From NCBI GenBank assembly GCA_001600615.1, contig BCKK01000011.1, positions 432,839 through 496,838 on the forward strand: a stretch of DNA of 64,000 bases, read 5' to 3'. Shown here one piece after another: positions 33,772 to 44,776 of this stretch. Made by a program: the position numbers and the translations under genes. The DNA comes from Dioszegia crocea. Taxonomy: Eukaryota > Basidiomycota > Tremellomycetes > Tremellales > Bulleribasidiaceae. The notes below the pieces were generated by a model. The model saw only the letters and a program-made list of their open reading frames with translations, did no database searches and was not told the DNA's origin. Positions within the stretch are counted from its first letter, which is position 1; the number at the start of each line of letters is the position of its first letter.

Positions 33772-36468
33772 ATGGAATTCCAGCCGCGCTCCTACGGTCC
33801 TCTATCATCCTCACTGCGAGCGCCATCCCCTGCGCCCCGACGCGCATTTAGTCTACCTACTATGCGATCCCTTATCCCATCCCTATCCTCCACCTCTCAC
33901 ATCCTTCCCCTCTCATCCATGTCACTCCCCGGCTCTCCAGGCGGCCGCACCGCCAAACGTCTATCCTACACCCTCCGATCTCGCGCATCCCACTACAAGT
34001 TGCGCGTGCTCATCGGCACTCTCGTCCTCGCCGCCGTCTACCTCTTTGTCAGCTCCTCCACCCGCTCCATGCCCGTCACGCGTCGTCTACGCGCTCGCGG
34101 CCAGACTGTCCTATCTGGCTCCCGGAGCCATCCGGGCGGCGTCTCAATAATGGACGTTGATGACACGGACGAGTGGTTGGCCGAGGAGGATCTGTATTTC
34201 TCTCAATATACCGAGGACACACCACTATCGCCTGAAGACGCCGCTGCCGAGGCTGAGATGGCCAGCCGACAAGCCGATGTCATCGAGCAGAACCGTCAGC
34301 AGAGTCTGCGCGCTCTGACTTGGTGGTTGGCCGAGGGCGGGGAAATCCCGGAAGACTGGGAAGTACCTAGCAAGGCGTATCTGAAGAAAGTTGGCGGCAG
34401 GGGTGTCGAGCGACTACTGGAAGATATCGAGGATGTCGAATTGGGTGATGAGCCGATGTTCGAAGAGGGCTGGGCAGACTTTGCAAAGAAGAGATACCGG
34501 ACTATAGTGTTTTCAAAGGTGAGTCAAGCGTTTGGGCAGGACTGACAAGCAGACACACTGCCCCTACTCTCGAAAAGCCAAACAAATACTATCAGAATAC
34601 CCACTTTCCCCAGCCCCATTCATCGTCGAGCTCGATACAAGACGTAAGTTTCTACCGTCCGCCTGAGCTAACAACCAGCCGACACTGCCCAGCTACAAGA
34701 CCTCCTACTCCACCTCACAGGCCGCCGAACTGTTCCCAACATCCTCCTCGATTTCGTCTCCATCGGCGGCTCCGACGACCTCACACTCATGCACTCTGAA
34801 GGCGGTCTCAGGCGTAAATTCCAAGAGATGGGCGTTCTTCCGGGCCGAAACAACGTCTTCCGTCCTCTCGCCGATGTCGCTAAGCCTGTTGCAGAGGTCG
34901 CGCCTCCCCACGCTGAGGCTGTTGCCGTAGACGCGGCCGCTATCGCCAAGGACGATGACGCCGACGAGGTCATCTCACCTAAGAAACTCGGCTACACCGA
35001 ACCTGAGGACGAGGACTCTGCTGGAGACAGCGAGGCCGCTTCGGACGGTGAAGACGACGATGAGGAGGCGGAAGTCAAACTTTCCCCCGGTACCACAGCG
35101 GAAGACATCCGCGCGGCTGTCCAAGCTGCTCATGGCGATTCATACCTCTCGGACGGCGAGGATGACGATGAGTTTGGTCAGACTGAGGAGTTTGCCCGGC
35201 CAAATGCTCAGCCTGCCCCACATGCCCCACTTACCGACTCTTTACCCATGTCTGACGACCTTGACGAGTTCGCCGATGCCGAACTTGGGCTGGACGATGA
35301 GGAGGAGGAGTTGGGTATGGAGGATGAGGCGGATGAGTTTGAGGAAGAGGACGATGAGGGAGAATGGGAGGATGAAGATGAAGAGGAGGATATGATCCCT
35401 GTCGTTCCTCAAGGTGGCGGCGCGGCCAAGGCCAAGGCAGTGGCAGAAGCAGCCAAGGTCAAAGCGGCTGCAGAGGCAGAAGCGGCCAGGGTTAAGGAGG
35501 CACTAGCCAAGGCCGAGGCGGAACTGAAGAAGAAGGAAGAGCTGGCGGCACAAGTCAAGGCAGCGGCTAAGGCGAAGGCAATTGCCGACAAGCCCAAGCC
35601 GAAGGCGAAGGCTGGCGCAAACGCAAAAGGTGTCAAGGCCAAGGGGAAACCTAAGGCAAAGGCGAATCTCAAACCTAAACCTATAGCCAAACTCAACCCC
35701 GATACACTCGTCAAGAAAGCCGACACCCTCCCCGCTGGCGCTAAACCCATCCCACCTGTCCAGCCCAAACCTCTCGGCGCTCAAGCCAAAGCTGCTGTTC
35801 CTCCTCCTGCCGCTCCACCCGCTAAAGAATTCAAAGATCTCTCCCCTCCTCCCAAGAAGGCAGATACCCTGCTCGATCGGTCCAACGCCAATGCTTTACA
35901 GAAGAAGAAGGCGGCTGTTCAGGCTGCAAAGGACAAGGCGGCTGCTGCGAAGGGTAAGAAGGGCGCGCCGGGTGTTGCTAAGAAGGCGGCGGTGGAGAAG
36001 AAACCGGTGGTTGAGAAGAAGGCGGGGGAGGCGGTAGAGAAGAAGGCAGCCAAGGTTGACAACAAGAAACCCATCACCCCCGTTAAGCCCGTTGCGCCAG
36101 TAAAGAAGGCGGCGGCACCCCCTGCTGCGGCTAAACCAAAACCCAAATCCCCCGCCAACCAAAACCCAGTCGCGCAGAACCAGAACCAGAAGGTACAGGA
36201 TGGTGGAGTGGGAGCGGGGAAGGGCAAGGCGAAAGTGGTAGCGAAGAAGGAGGTGGAGAAGAAGGGCGTGAAGGCGGCGGCGGGTGCGGTTGCGAAGGAG
36301 GATGTTAAGGCCCCAGTCAAGAAGGCTGCGGTGGCGGCGGGTGCGGGTAAGGCGGGAGAGAAGGTCAAGCCGAAAGCTAGGACTGGGCCGGGAGCGGCGG
36401 CTAAAGTCAAGAAGGCGGCAGCGGCGGTGGTGCCAGCTGGTAATAAGCGCAAGGGAAGGGTATTATAG
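33772..36468 (+). CDS. Membrane-anchored glutaredoxin fused to a long acidic and Lys/Ala-rich tail
   Basis: Exons 33772-34518, 34553-34643 and 34679-36468 total 2628 nt, so 875 aa. Residues 1-77 are Ser/Pro/Arg-rich and residues ~78-95 (LRVLIGTLVLAAVYLFV) form a signal-anchor helix. An acidic stalk follows. The glutaredoxin domain (about 245-340) has YRTIVFSK, the active site HCPYS (Cys ~252), RTVPNIL with the cis-Pro, and GGSDDL. This resembles the Golgi/ER Grx6/Grx7 type, with a single active-site Cys. The same exon then runs on, with no stop, for ~530 residues: first strongly acidic, then Lys/Ala/Pro-rich like histone H1 or TolA linkers. Grx6/7 proteins normally end soon after the domain. 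The tail's role is unknown. Confidence 0.88.
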
Positions 36469-36775
36469 AGAGGGGTGATATCTTGGCTTTGATATCTTTA
36501 TGGTTTCCGGGTTGAAGCTGGTTTTGAAAGATTGACACATAGCTTGTAGTCATCTGTGCTAGGCTGGCACTATTTGTAACATCACCCCAATTCGATGCAT
36601 TGCGTACTACCTTCACTTCTCCCTGATCTTCGTATCTTGCCATCTCTTCCGCAATGTATCCTCTATCCGGTTTGGTATACTTTAGAGCAGTTGATCATCA
36701 TACAAGTCTAATTGAGATACGTATACTATCATCACGAACATTAACCCTTTCTCTCAACTCTCCCCACTCCACGCC
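36469..36775. other. Convergent intergenic region, glutaredoxin fusion / YME2
   Basis: 307 bp between two stop codons. It holds only 3'-end sequence as far as can be seen. Confidence 0.5.
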
Positions 36776-39700
36776 CTACTTACTCATACTGAGCATCTTC
36801 AACATTTCCGCATTCTCCGCTTCAAGCTTATTAAGCTTTTCAACCCCTTTACCCATCTTATCCAACAAATACCTCGCTCGTTCTTTGATCGCACTGGATT
36901 TACCCAACCCTAACCACCCACTATCCGGTACACCCAACTTCTCATCCCCACCGTCTGCGATAATAGCTTGGAGTTGTGATAGTTCCGCTTCGGCTGATTT
37001 TATCGTTGATTCTGCTGATGCAATGAGGGTCGTGTTGAATTCTATCTGCATACTGGCTCGGAAGACGGGGTCTATTATATCAGCTTGGGGCCAGACCTAA
37101 AGTCAGACAACTTAGCTCACCGTCTACTAGAGCCGCGAAGGCATATCGGAATACTGGCTTTCCTGGGCGAATATTCGCCGCTCGCCCGTCGACGTATGAG
37201 ACCGTGATCAATTCGTGCTCCTCCATCGCCTTCAGACTCTGTTCTGCGCCTTTGAATGGGAAGTCTTGTAGTGTCTTGGCGTATGACAGCTATTCCGTCA
37301 GCTCAGCCCATGGATGAGAACATGAGAGCACTAGCTGACCTTGCCTGACTTTGCCAATTCCTTAACCACCATCCAAGCCTGGGATCTCGTCCACGCCAGC
37401 GTCTTTGCATCTTCCGCATCATCCCCAAACGCCGCCTTCCTCAACTCAACGACATTCCTCAGCACAATGTCATCCACCGCTTCCCTAACCGGCGCACCCG
37501 TCCGAACCTTATACACCAGCGTCTCAAGATCCACCATCCTTCCTCCCAACTTCGTAATCTGCGCCCTATCCTCCGTCGTAATATCCGCCGCCACTCCAAG
37601 TTTATCCTGGACATAGCCAAACGACTTTGTCTCGTCTGCATCGGCCAGACTGACGGAATTGAGCGGTTTGGCAGGGATAGCTTTGACCAGTGCCTTTGTC
37701 GCTGTCGGACCCTCAGTGACGACAATGACGTGCGCAATCCGATTCTCGACGAGTGACGCTCCCCATTCCGCTATGACATTCCAGCTGTCACCTTTAGCGG
37801 ATTTCGTAGCGAAGTTCTTCAGAACGACGATAGGTAGAGTCTTGATGAATTCGCTCTCCTCATCCAGCCCTGTCTCTTTCGGATCGACAAGACCGGCGAT
37901 GGACGCCTTGGTAGGTGGGACAGCTTCACCATGTATAGGCGCCGTATCGTCCATCAGAGGAGGTGGAGCAGCCGTCATATCCGTCTCGTAAATTGGCTCA
38001 TCGCCGAATCCCAACTCGCTCATCACCCCATTACCAGCCACGCAGTCCAATCGCCCATCATGGTATCCTCCTCGAACAATAAGTTCCCGTATCCGTTCGC
38101 GCTCCTGCGCAATCTCCGCCTGGTCGATAGAATGCACGATGGACTCTTGGTGGCGTTTCCGCGATCGAGTGGAGGTGTCTTTCAAAGCTCCAGCGACCGT
38201 CTCGAGGATAGATCGGAGTTGTTGGTCGACGGGAGTTGAGAAGCCGGCTTTGGACCCGATGAGACCGACAGCTGCGAGATCGATGAGGTTGTTGAGTGAG
38301 CTGAGGAAGGAGAAGACTGGCCAGTAGCCTAGAAGTCAGCTTGGTGCGGTCGGAGGACTTGCCTGTTTGTTCGGCCAGTGCGCTGATTAACGCGCTGTCA
38401 TTCTTGGCTTTAGCGATCTCTGCGCAGTCTACGACGAGGTATGGCCTGTGAGTTAGCGTATGTAGCAGACATAGGTGGGAGCAGGGAGATAGTGCCGAGA
38501 TAGAATGAGGACGAATGATGGAGGGGTGCTCGATGCTCAGCACAAGATCAGGCGAAGAAGCCGGGAAGCTGAAACCACCGTGCGGGAGGAACGAGCACCG
38601 ACTCACTTTTCCTGCTTGCCCAACACCCTCGATACCAGACTAACCTTCCCACTTCCTGGCGGCCCAGTGATGGTGATGAAAGTACTAGGATACTCCGATA
38701 ACCACCTCTCGACCGTCCGTTCCGCCTCTACCCGATCTTCCCAAGCGTTCTGACCGATCGTATCTGATTTATCGGGATTGGCGTGATGTCTCCGCATGAA
38801 ATTAAGACTTCCACCAAAGAAGCCAAGTTTATCGCGAAGCCCTTATAGTCAGCACAAACCCGCGGTCAGACGTACATTTCACTACTGGGTATGTCTCCAC
38901 GTCGAACGTGTGCTCAAGCCTTGATCGGACAAAGAACTCGCGGATGGGGTCGAAGAACTGAATATCAGCGAAGAAGTTGAGTGAGACTCACGGTATAGCT
39001 CAATGTGCCGAAGAGGAATGCAAGGACGGGTAGGGCTAATCTCGGATGTGAACTGATCCAATCTCGAATAGCGTGTGCTTTAAGGGGGTGGGAGTAGTAT
39101 ATCCGTAATCTACTGAGTGGGATAGGATTTGGCGATGGTTGGCCTGATCGGCGCAAGGTGTAGTCGGCGGTGTTTGTAGGTGTAGAGTAACCGTGAAGCT
39201 TCTCGTCAGCGATGAATGGACTGAGGGACTCACGCAGTTGATGGCTATTGTCGCTGGGGTCAATCTGGAAAAGTTCACGACGGCATATCGGAGCGAGCCA
39301 GCTGGGACCGGTGAAGGTGGTACGATATCCGATACTTTACCATATGGCTAATGAATGAGCTATGCCCCGGCAGATACTCACGCGGAACAGAGTGTAGAGC
39401 ATTTCTTGAGAAACGTCTGGCCCGTCGAATTCTACTCGTAATCGAGTTGCTGTAGGCCTGTTCATATCCTAAAAGTCAGCTCGGAGTCTTCACCCAAGAA
39501 CAAGCTCACCTCAGTCCACTGTCGACCCTTGACCACCCACACCCTGCCCCCACCGGCCGCAACCTGGACATTCGACAATCCCGTCCCGCTCCCCTTCACC
39601 GCCGTTTCTTCTTCCGCCTCACCCACACTCCCAGTAGTCTGCGTCTTATCCCTAGCCCATATCCTATGGCCCGGCACCGTATTCCCCTGACTCCGCAGGT

Positions 39701-40214
39701 TCGCCCACCACTGTCCTAGCCAACTCGGCCATCCACCATGTTTCGCCGCAGATTCCAGCAATGGCGGCAGGAACAGCCGACCGGGAGTGATAGCGCCAGC
39801 ATGAGCCACTTCGGGTAGAGCGTTGATGGATGATAAGTCCGGGGTATGACTTTGCGATGCAGACGAAGGGTCAGGCGGTACATAGCTGTAGTGCATAAAC
39901 ACCCCTCCGTCTTTGCGAGCTATTTCCCACGATTCGATTCGGAATTGATTCTCCTTGACATCTGTCCCGATATCGTTGAGCTGCTCCATCATGGTATCTT
40001 CCCGTACGACGGACCATGAGGGCCGGAAATCCCATCGAGTGAGGCGGATAGGGAAGACATTGGAGATGTAGAATGAACCAGTCTTGCGTTTGGCTTCGTC
40101 CGGATCTGCGGCTAGGGTAGCGTTGTGCCGATAGGGACTTCGGGGAGGTTGTGCGCATAGGCTGGCAGTCACAACGTTCCGGCGTGGACTGTGGGCCTGA
40201 AGACGGCGCAGCAT
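36776..40214 (-). CDS. YME2: Mitochondrial escape protein 2 (Yme2/RNA12 family)
   Basis: Yme2 is a mitochondrial inner-membrane protein with an RRM-like matrix part and an AAA-type ATPase part; loss raises mtDNA escape in yeast. The N-terminus is basic (MLRRLQAHSPRRNVVTAS). Conserved blocks include FYISNVFPIRLTRWDFRP, an RRM-like segment (NRPTATRLRVEF ... YAVVNFS), a membrane helix (LALPVLAFLFGTLSY) and Walker A GPPGSGKVS. Further blocks are YLVVDCAEI, IVVLKNF with FVIVVTEGP-like strands (IAHVIVVTEGP), and a C-terminal coiled coil ending MLSMSK. Many short introns. The start at 40214 gives the presequence expected for the matrix-facing family. Confidence 0.92.
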
Positions 40215-40586
40215 CCTGGCTTGAGCTCAGTAGAAGGGATGGAGACACACGCAGTGACTAGTGACGCCTGACGCTGATGATTTCGGCTGTCATTCGGCGA
40301 AGTCCGAAACGCTCCATTAGTGGCGCCCAGAGCGCTCATTCGAGGTGCCACAAGTGTTCGTTTCGCATGAGTATAGGGGGTCCAGCTAGCCTGACTCAGC
40401 CAGCCACATCGTGCCATCTTACCATTATGCTCAAGTGGCTGAAAAGTCACTCAGGGAAGCGGTCATCGGGCCAAAGGACCCCTTGTGACATTGGACACCG
40501 GAGCCGAGATATTCACACAGATGTGAATTGGACGAGTTGATCTACATCTATCCTACCTACATATCATACTTTGAGTATAGAGCATC
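40215..40586. promoter_or_regulatory. Divergent promoter region YME2 / 156-aa orphan
   Basis: 372 bp between divergent starts. No element stands out. Confidence 0.4.
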
Positions 40587-41263
40587 ATGACCAGCTTGAT
40601 TGATAGTGACGACGTCAATATGGGGACATCTTGGGGCGACGAGCGGAGCGATCAAGGAACGGAGAGAGGGGAGAATCGTGGAAGGTGAGTACCATCTAGA
40701 CCCCCAGGGCCCTCATCCCCCTCTTCGCCTCTTAACGTGATCCAGAACTCAAATAGGTATCATCAGCGGCTAACATTCCCAGTCTCAGCCCTAGTCCATC
40801 AAGCAGCACCAGCAGCGCTCATGGGGAGCGTGAACCATCAGCCAACTTGATCGTAAGTCAACTGGTTCCTTTGGGTCTCGTCAGCCATCTTATGTCCCGC
40901 ACTGATACCCCAGTCGGCACTGGCGTTCTCCAAAGCTATCATATGCACGCCCAATCATGGTCTACCTCTCGACCAATTCTACAGTACCTCCCCAGCTTTC
41001 AAAAAGGAGTCCAGTGATAATGTCGCAATTGCCCTGGTCGTCGACTGTCAACTCTCAGTCTGCGGAGCTGCTATTGCCCTGCAGGACACTATCGAGCTGA
41101 GGGGATCTGCCACTCCGATGGAGAGGGTGATTCTGGCTGATCTGTGAGTCTGTAAATAGCACTGTATGAGGCCAGAGCTGATGATATCAGGATCGAAATC
41201 AAGGAGGCTCTGAGGCGGACGTTGAAGCGGGTGGAGACTTTGAGGGAGCCGGTCAAGGTGTAA
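40587..41263 (+). CDS. Small four-exon hypothetical protein, 156 aa
   Basis: Exons 40587-40684, 40783-40852, 40914-41143 and 41191-41263 total 471 nt, exactly 157 codons with the TAA stop. Each intron has a good donor, a CTAAC/CTGAT-type branch site and an AG acceptor. The protein starts MTSLIDSDDVNMGTSWG. It is polar and Ser-rich for ~50 residues, then has a compact part (LISALAFSKAIICTPNHG; NVAIALVVDCQLSVCGAAI) and a C-terminal basic helix (EIKEALRRTLKRVETL). No family is recognised. The hydrophobic VAIALVVDCQL segment is short for a membrane span. The consistent splice signals and kept frame are the main evidence that it is real. Confidence 0.72.
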
Positions 41264-41916
41264 TACTCATACGGCTTGGTGCTGGATCCGGATAGCTCTT
41301 TTGGTATGCAGCGGTAATAGGAGACGTGATAGCATCGATGCCGTGCTTTTGAGGGACATGGAGCGGGCGCGACACTACATAGGGCAACCTATATCCACAC
41401 TGCGTTACCCAATTGTGGTGTGTCAGCCTTCTTGGTGGAAGACTGCGCTGGGATCACAGTGACGACACTGAAGCAGCCGTCCCAAGTGCATACATGCCAC
41501 GATAAGGCATACTCAGAATCACTCAGAGCAAGCTGTCATACCTTCGCGAGGCAATCACGTGGCATCACTCCGCTCGCACGGTCAATCTTTGACGCCTCGG
41601 CAAGCAAGCTATGGGTATGCAACCGACATCTAGGAAACACAGAGCCATCAGCACGCGTCATATGTACTTCCTCTTACCACCACACACACCCCAGACCTTA
41701 GCCACCGAGACGCCCACAAGGACATGGGTCGAAGTACACCTTCGGATTTGGCCGAAAAAAACCGATCGACCTCGCGCCATCGTCCATATCTCAGCCAGTC
41801 CTGCTTCAATCTCTACGGGACTACTACCAGACGATAGCCAAGACCCATAGCTATCTATTGATATCGAGAAATAAGCATAAAGATAAGCAGCGGGAGGCAG
41901 CAAAAGCAAAATAGAT
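41264..41916. other. Intergenic region before tRNA-Glu
   Basis: About 650 bp with no recognised gene. Confidence 0.5.
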
Positions 41917-42018
41917 TCACTACCAGGGAATCGAACCCTGCTCCTCGCCGCTTTTGCTTCAGGAGTGTTCACTTCTGTCACTGAGAAGGCGATATACTAG
42001 CCGATATACGAGTAATGA
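41917..42018 (-). tRNA. tRNA-Glu (anticodon CUC) with a 31-nt intron
   Basis: On the minus strand TCATTAC pairs with GTAGTGA (one G-T wobble) as the acceptor stem. The D arm is GTAT...GTAT. The anticodon stem TCGCC/GGCGA encloses the loop TTCTCAC, with CTC at 41985-41983. The T arm is CAGGG-TTCGATT-CCCTG. The halves of the anticodon stem are separated by an intron at 41981-41951, directly after position 37, the standard site. The mature length is 71 nt before CCA addition. Confidence 0.9.
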
Positions 42019-42172
42019 TTCATGGCAAAACAATTTTCTGTGGTATATAACCCGCTATGCATGCGCGCCGGCCAAATAACGTAAAGCCTTTCAGAATTTC
42101 AACCCTCACCTTACTCTGCCCTCCATATCTGCGTCTACAGCCTTCACATTCACTACATAACACTCAGCAGCC

Positions 42173-44448
42173 ATGTCCACGACCCAGATGGGACCGCTCG
42201 ACTCGGTTACTCCGTCGAGCCTGACAACTTTCGCTACTGCTTTGGAGGGAAAAGCGCATTTGCTGTCCATCGGAAACGACGACCTGGCCCGAGCTGCACT
42301 TACCGCCGCCAAGGACATCTTTGATCATGGTATGTACAACCTTCAGAGTGTAAGAGGGTTGCCTTCTGACTATCAGGATTATCGCTTGAGGTTCTCTCCC
42401 ACCCCCATCTTCACCCCTTCCTCGCATCAATCTCGGAAGAACCACCCGTGCCCACCAGGTCATCCCTTGAAAACAAGACCCAACCACCGCCTCCTCCCGC
42501 TCCTGAAGATGTTCTACCCTACACCCCACTTTCCGGCCTGACTATCGACGGCCTTGACGCCGAGCAAATATGGCAGCAGCTGGAATTACGGAACAGCGGG
42601 ATCGTCAAGGTTGTAGGCGAGGTAGGCGGGGAGGTGGTTGATGAGGATGACGCGGATCTGGTCATTGGCGGAAGCGATGATGAGAGTGAGGACGATGATA
42701 GTGAGGGTGAGATGACACTTGAGGAGTTTGAGGCAATGGTAGCTGAGCGTGGAGGCGAGAGCGATAGTGATAGTGAAGAAGGGAGCGGGAGTGAGGGCGA
42801 AAGTGATGAGGAGGCCTTTGGGCTCAAGGAGGGGAGTGAGGATGGAGATTCTTTAATGGATGGCTGGGATGAGGAGGATGAGGATATGGAGGGTGGTGAT
42901 GATGATGAAGAGGAGGGAGATGAGGATGAAGATGACGAGGATGATGAAGGGGATGAGTTCGATCTGGAAGGTATGGGGTCGGAGGATGATCTTGGCGGCG
43001 AGGACGAAGACGAGGATGACCTACCTGGCCCATCACGTCGGAAATCCCAACATCCTACACTCGACGACGAGTTCTTCAGCATCGATGACTTCAACCGGAT
43101 GACTGAAGAGACGGAGGCTGGGCGCGTAAGCGGAGGGCGTTTGGGTGGAGATGACGACAATGAGGATATTGAGGATGTGTCCCAGGCTATGCTCAGTGGC
43201 GTGAATGAAGATGAACGTGAGTCGCGCGCGAGAGACTGGGCTAATGATCAGCGCTCATGTATGGTGATTTCTTCGATCCGCCAAAAGCTGGACCTCCACC
43301 ATCAAAGAGGGACAGTAAGGATAAGAAGGGGAAAGGGAAGAAGGGCAAGGGCGTCAAGTTTGCCGAGGAGGAGGAGGAAGAGCCAGTGGAGGGCGGTCGA
43401 GACGTGATGAGTCGAGTCAAGGGAGATTTGTTCGATTCAGATGATGAAGAGGAGGAAGAGAAGAGTAAGTTTGATCGACTGAGTTGCGCTGATACCAGAC
43501 CTATCCACGCACGAAAAGCAGCAACTGGCACTCAATCAACAAATTGCCGAATTGGAAGCCCAAGCGATAGGTCCTAAAGATTGGACACTGCTCGGTGAAG
43601 CTTCATCCCGTGCCCGACCGGAGAACTCCCTACTCGAAGAAAATCTAGACTTTGAACACGCCGGTAAAGTCGTTCCTGTCATCACGGAAGAAACGGTCAA
43701 AACTCTCGAAGACCTGATTAAGAAACGCATCATCGATAACAACTTTGATTCCACGGTCAGGGTCCGGGCCTACGAGCCTAACGCTTTCCTACCCTCTCGA
43801 TATCTTGAGTTACAAGATACGCAATCGACCAAATCGCTTGCGCAGATTTATGAAGAGGAGTATCAGGCCCAGTCGTCAGGTACGAAAATCAAGGATCCGA
43901 GGGATGAGAAGTTGAAGAGGGAGCATGGGGAGATTGAGAAATTGTGGGAGGAGGTTTGCTATAAGCTTGACTCGTTGAGTAGTCTGAACTTTGTCCCCAA
44001 ACAAGTGAGTACGATTTGCGACTCTGCTGACATCTAGCCTAAAGCCCAAATCACCACTATCGACAACTTGCCCACTACGTCTCTCGAAACCGCTCTTCCT
44101 ACTACTTCTACCGCGTCGACGATGCTTGCGCCGGAGGAGCTGTTCGCCCCGCCCAAGGCTTCATCCCTTGTCGCGCGATCCGAGCTCACGCCCGAGGAGA
44201 AGCAGAAGCAGCGAGGCAAAGCACGGAAGGGCAAGGCGGCGCAGCAGAAGGCCCTGGGGGATATGGCCGAATTGTATGGCAAGCGCAAGTCTGTCAAGGA
44301 GCAGAAGGAAGAGGCAATGAAGGGGTTGGTCAAGTCTGGAAAGGGTGTCACTGTGGTTGGCAAGGGCGGCAAAGAAGTGGAGAAGGCTAGGAAGCGACAA
44401 GCGGACGCAGACGCTGTACCCCAAGATAGCAAGCGATTGAAGCTGTAG
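42173..44448 (+). CDS. MPP10: U3 snoRNP protein Mpp10
   Basis: Mpp10 is a core small-subunit processome protein bound to Imp3 and Imp4 on the U3 snoRNA-pre-rRNA duplex. The N-terminal exon (MSTTQMGPLDS) is followed by LTIDGLDAEQIWQQLELRN. A long acidic run follows (~42640-43020), interrupted by TLEEFEAMVAERGG, then FFSIDDFNRM and MYGDFFDPP. The conserved C-terminal block has WTLLGEASSRARPENSLLEE, LDFEHAG and VRAYEPNAFLPSRYLELQD. The last exon is Lys-rich and ends SKRLKL. Four introns of ordinary size are needed. This is the complete family pattern. Confidence 0.95.
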
Positions 44449-44776
44449 TCGGCGGCGGCCGAAAGAGGCGGCGTCGTCGACCGGGGTTCGTTAGGGCTTC
44501 GTCATTTGTTTACGCCTTCCATATGATGTGAGCGCATCTGCAGCATACATCTATACCTTGTAGCTAGATTCTATGAACTCTTTCATTATACATAGACAAT
44601 AACATCAGACCGGGCGGTCGATATTCACCACGTTCGACTCCACGACCAGCGCATTCGGACAAACCCGTCCGACCATCCATCAACGACATGGCCTTGTACA
44701 TACAAAGCAGACCCAGCGACAGCGTTCACACTCACGCTCATCCTCTTCCCCCTCCCCTCCGCCAGACGACCCGCTC
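44449..44776. other. Intergenic region MPP10 / SEC59
   Basis: 328 bp between MPP10 and the chosen SEC59 start. An upstream ATG at 44688 opens only a ~30-codon frame that closes at 44780, so it could act as an upstream ORF of the SEC59 transcript. Confidence 0.4.

Noticed and set aside
35409..36452. Long Phe/Leu/Ala-rich open frames opposite the glutaredoxin tail
   Set aside because: Antisense shadow of Lys/Ala-rich codons (AAG/GCN), which read as CTT/NGC in reverse.
42519..43160. Long Ser/Pro-rich open frame opposite MPP10
   Set aside because: It is the reverse complement of the acidic GA-rich MPP10 tract, which cannot easily contain stops. No independent protein character.
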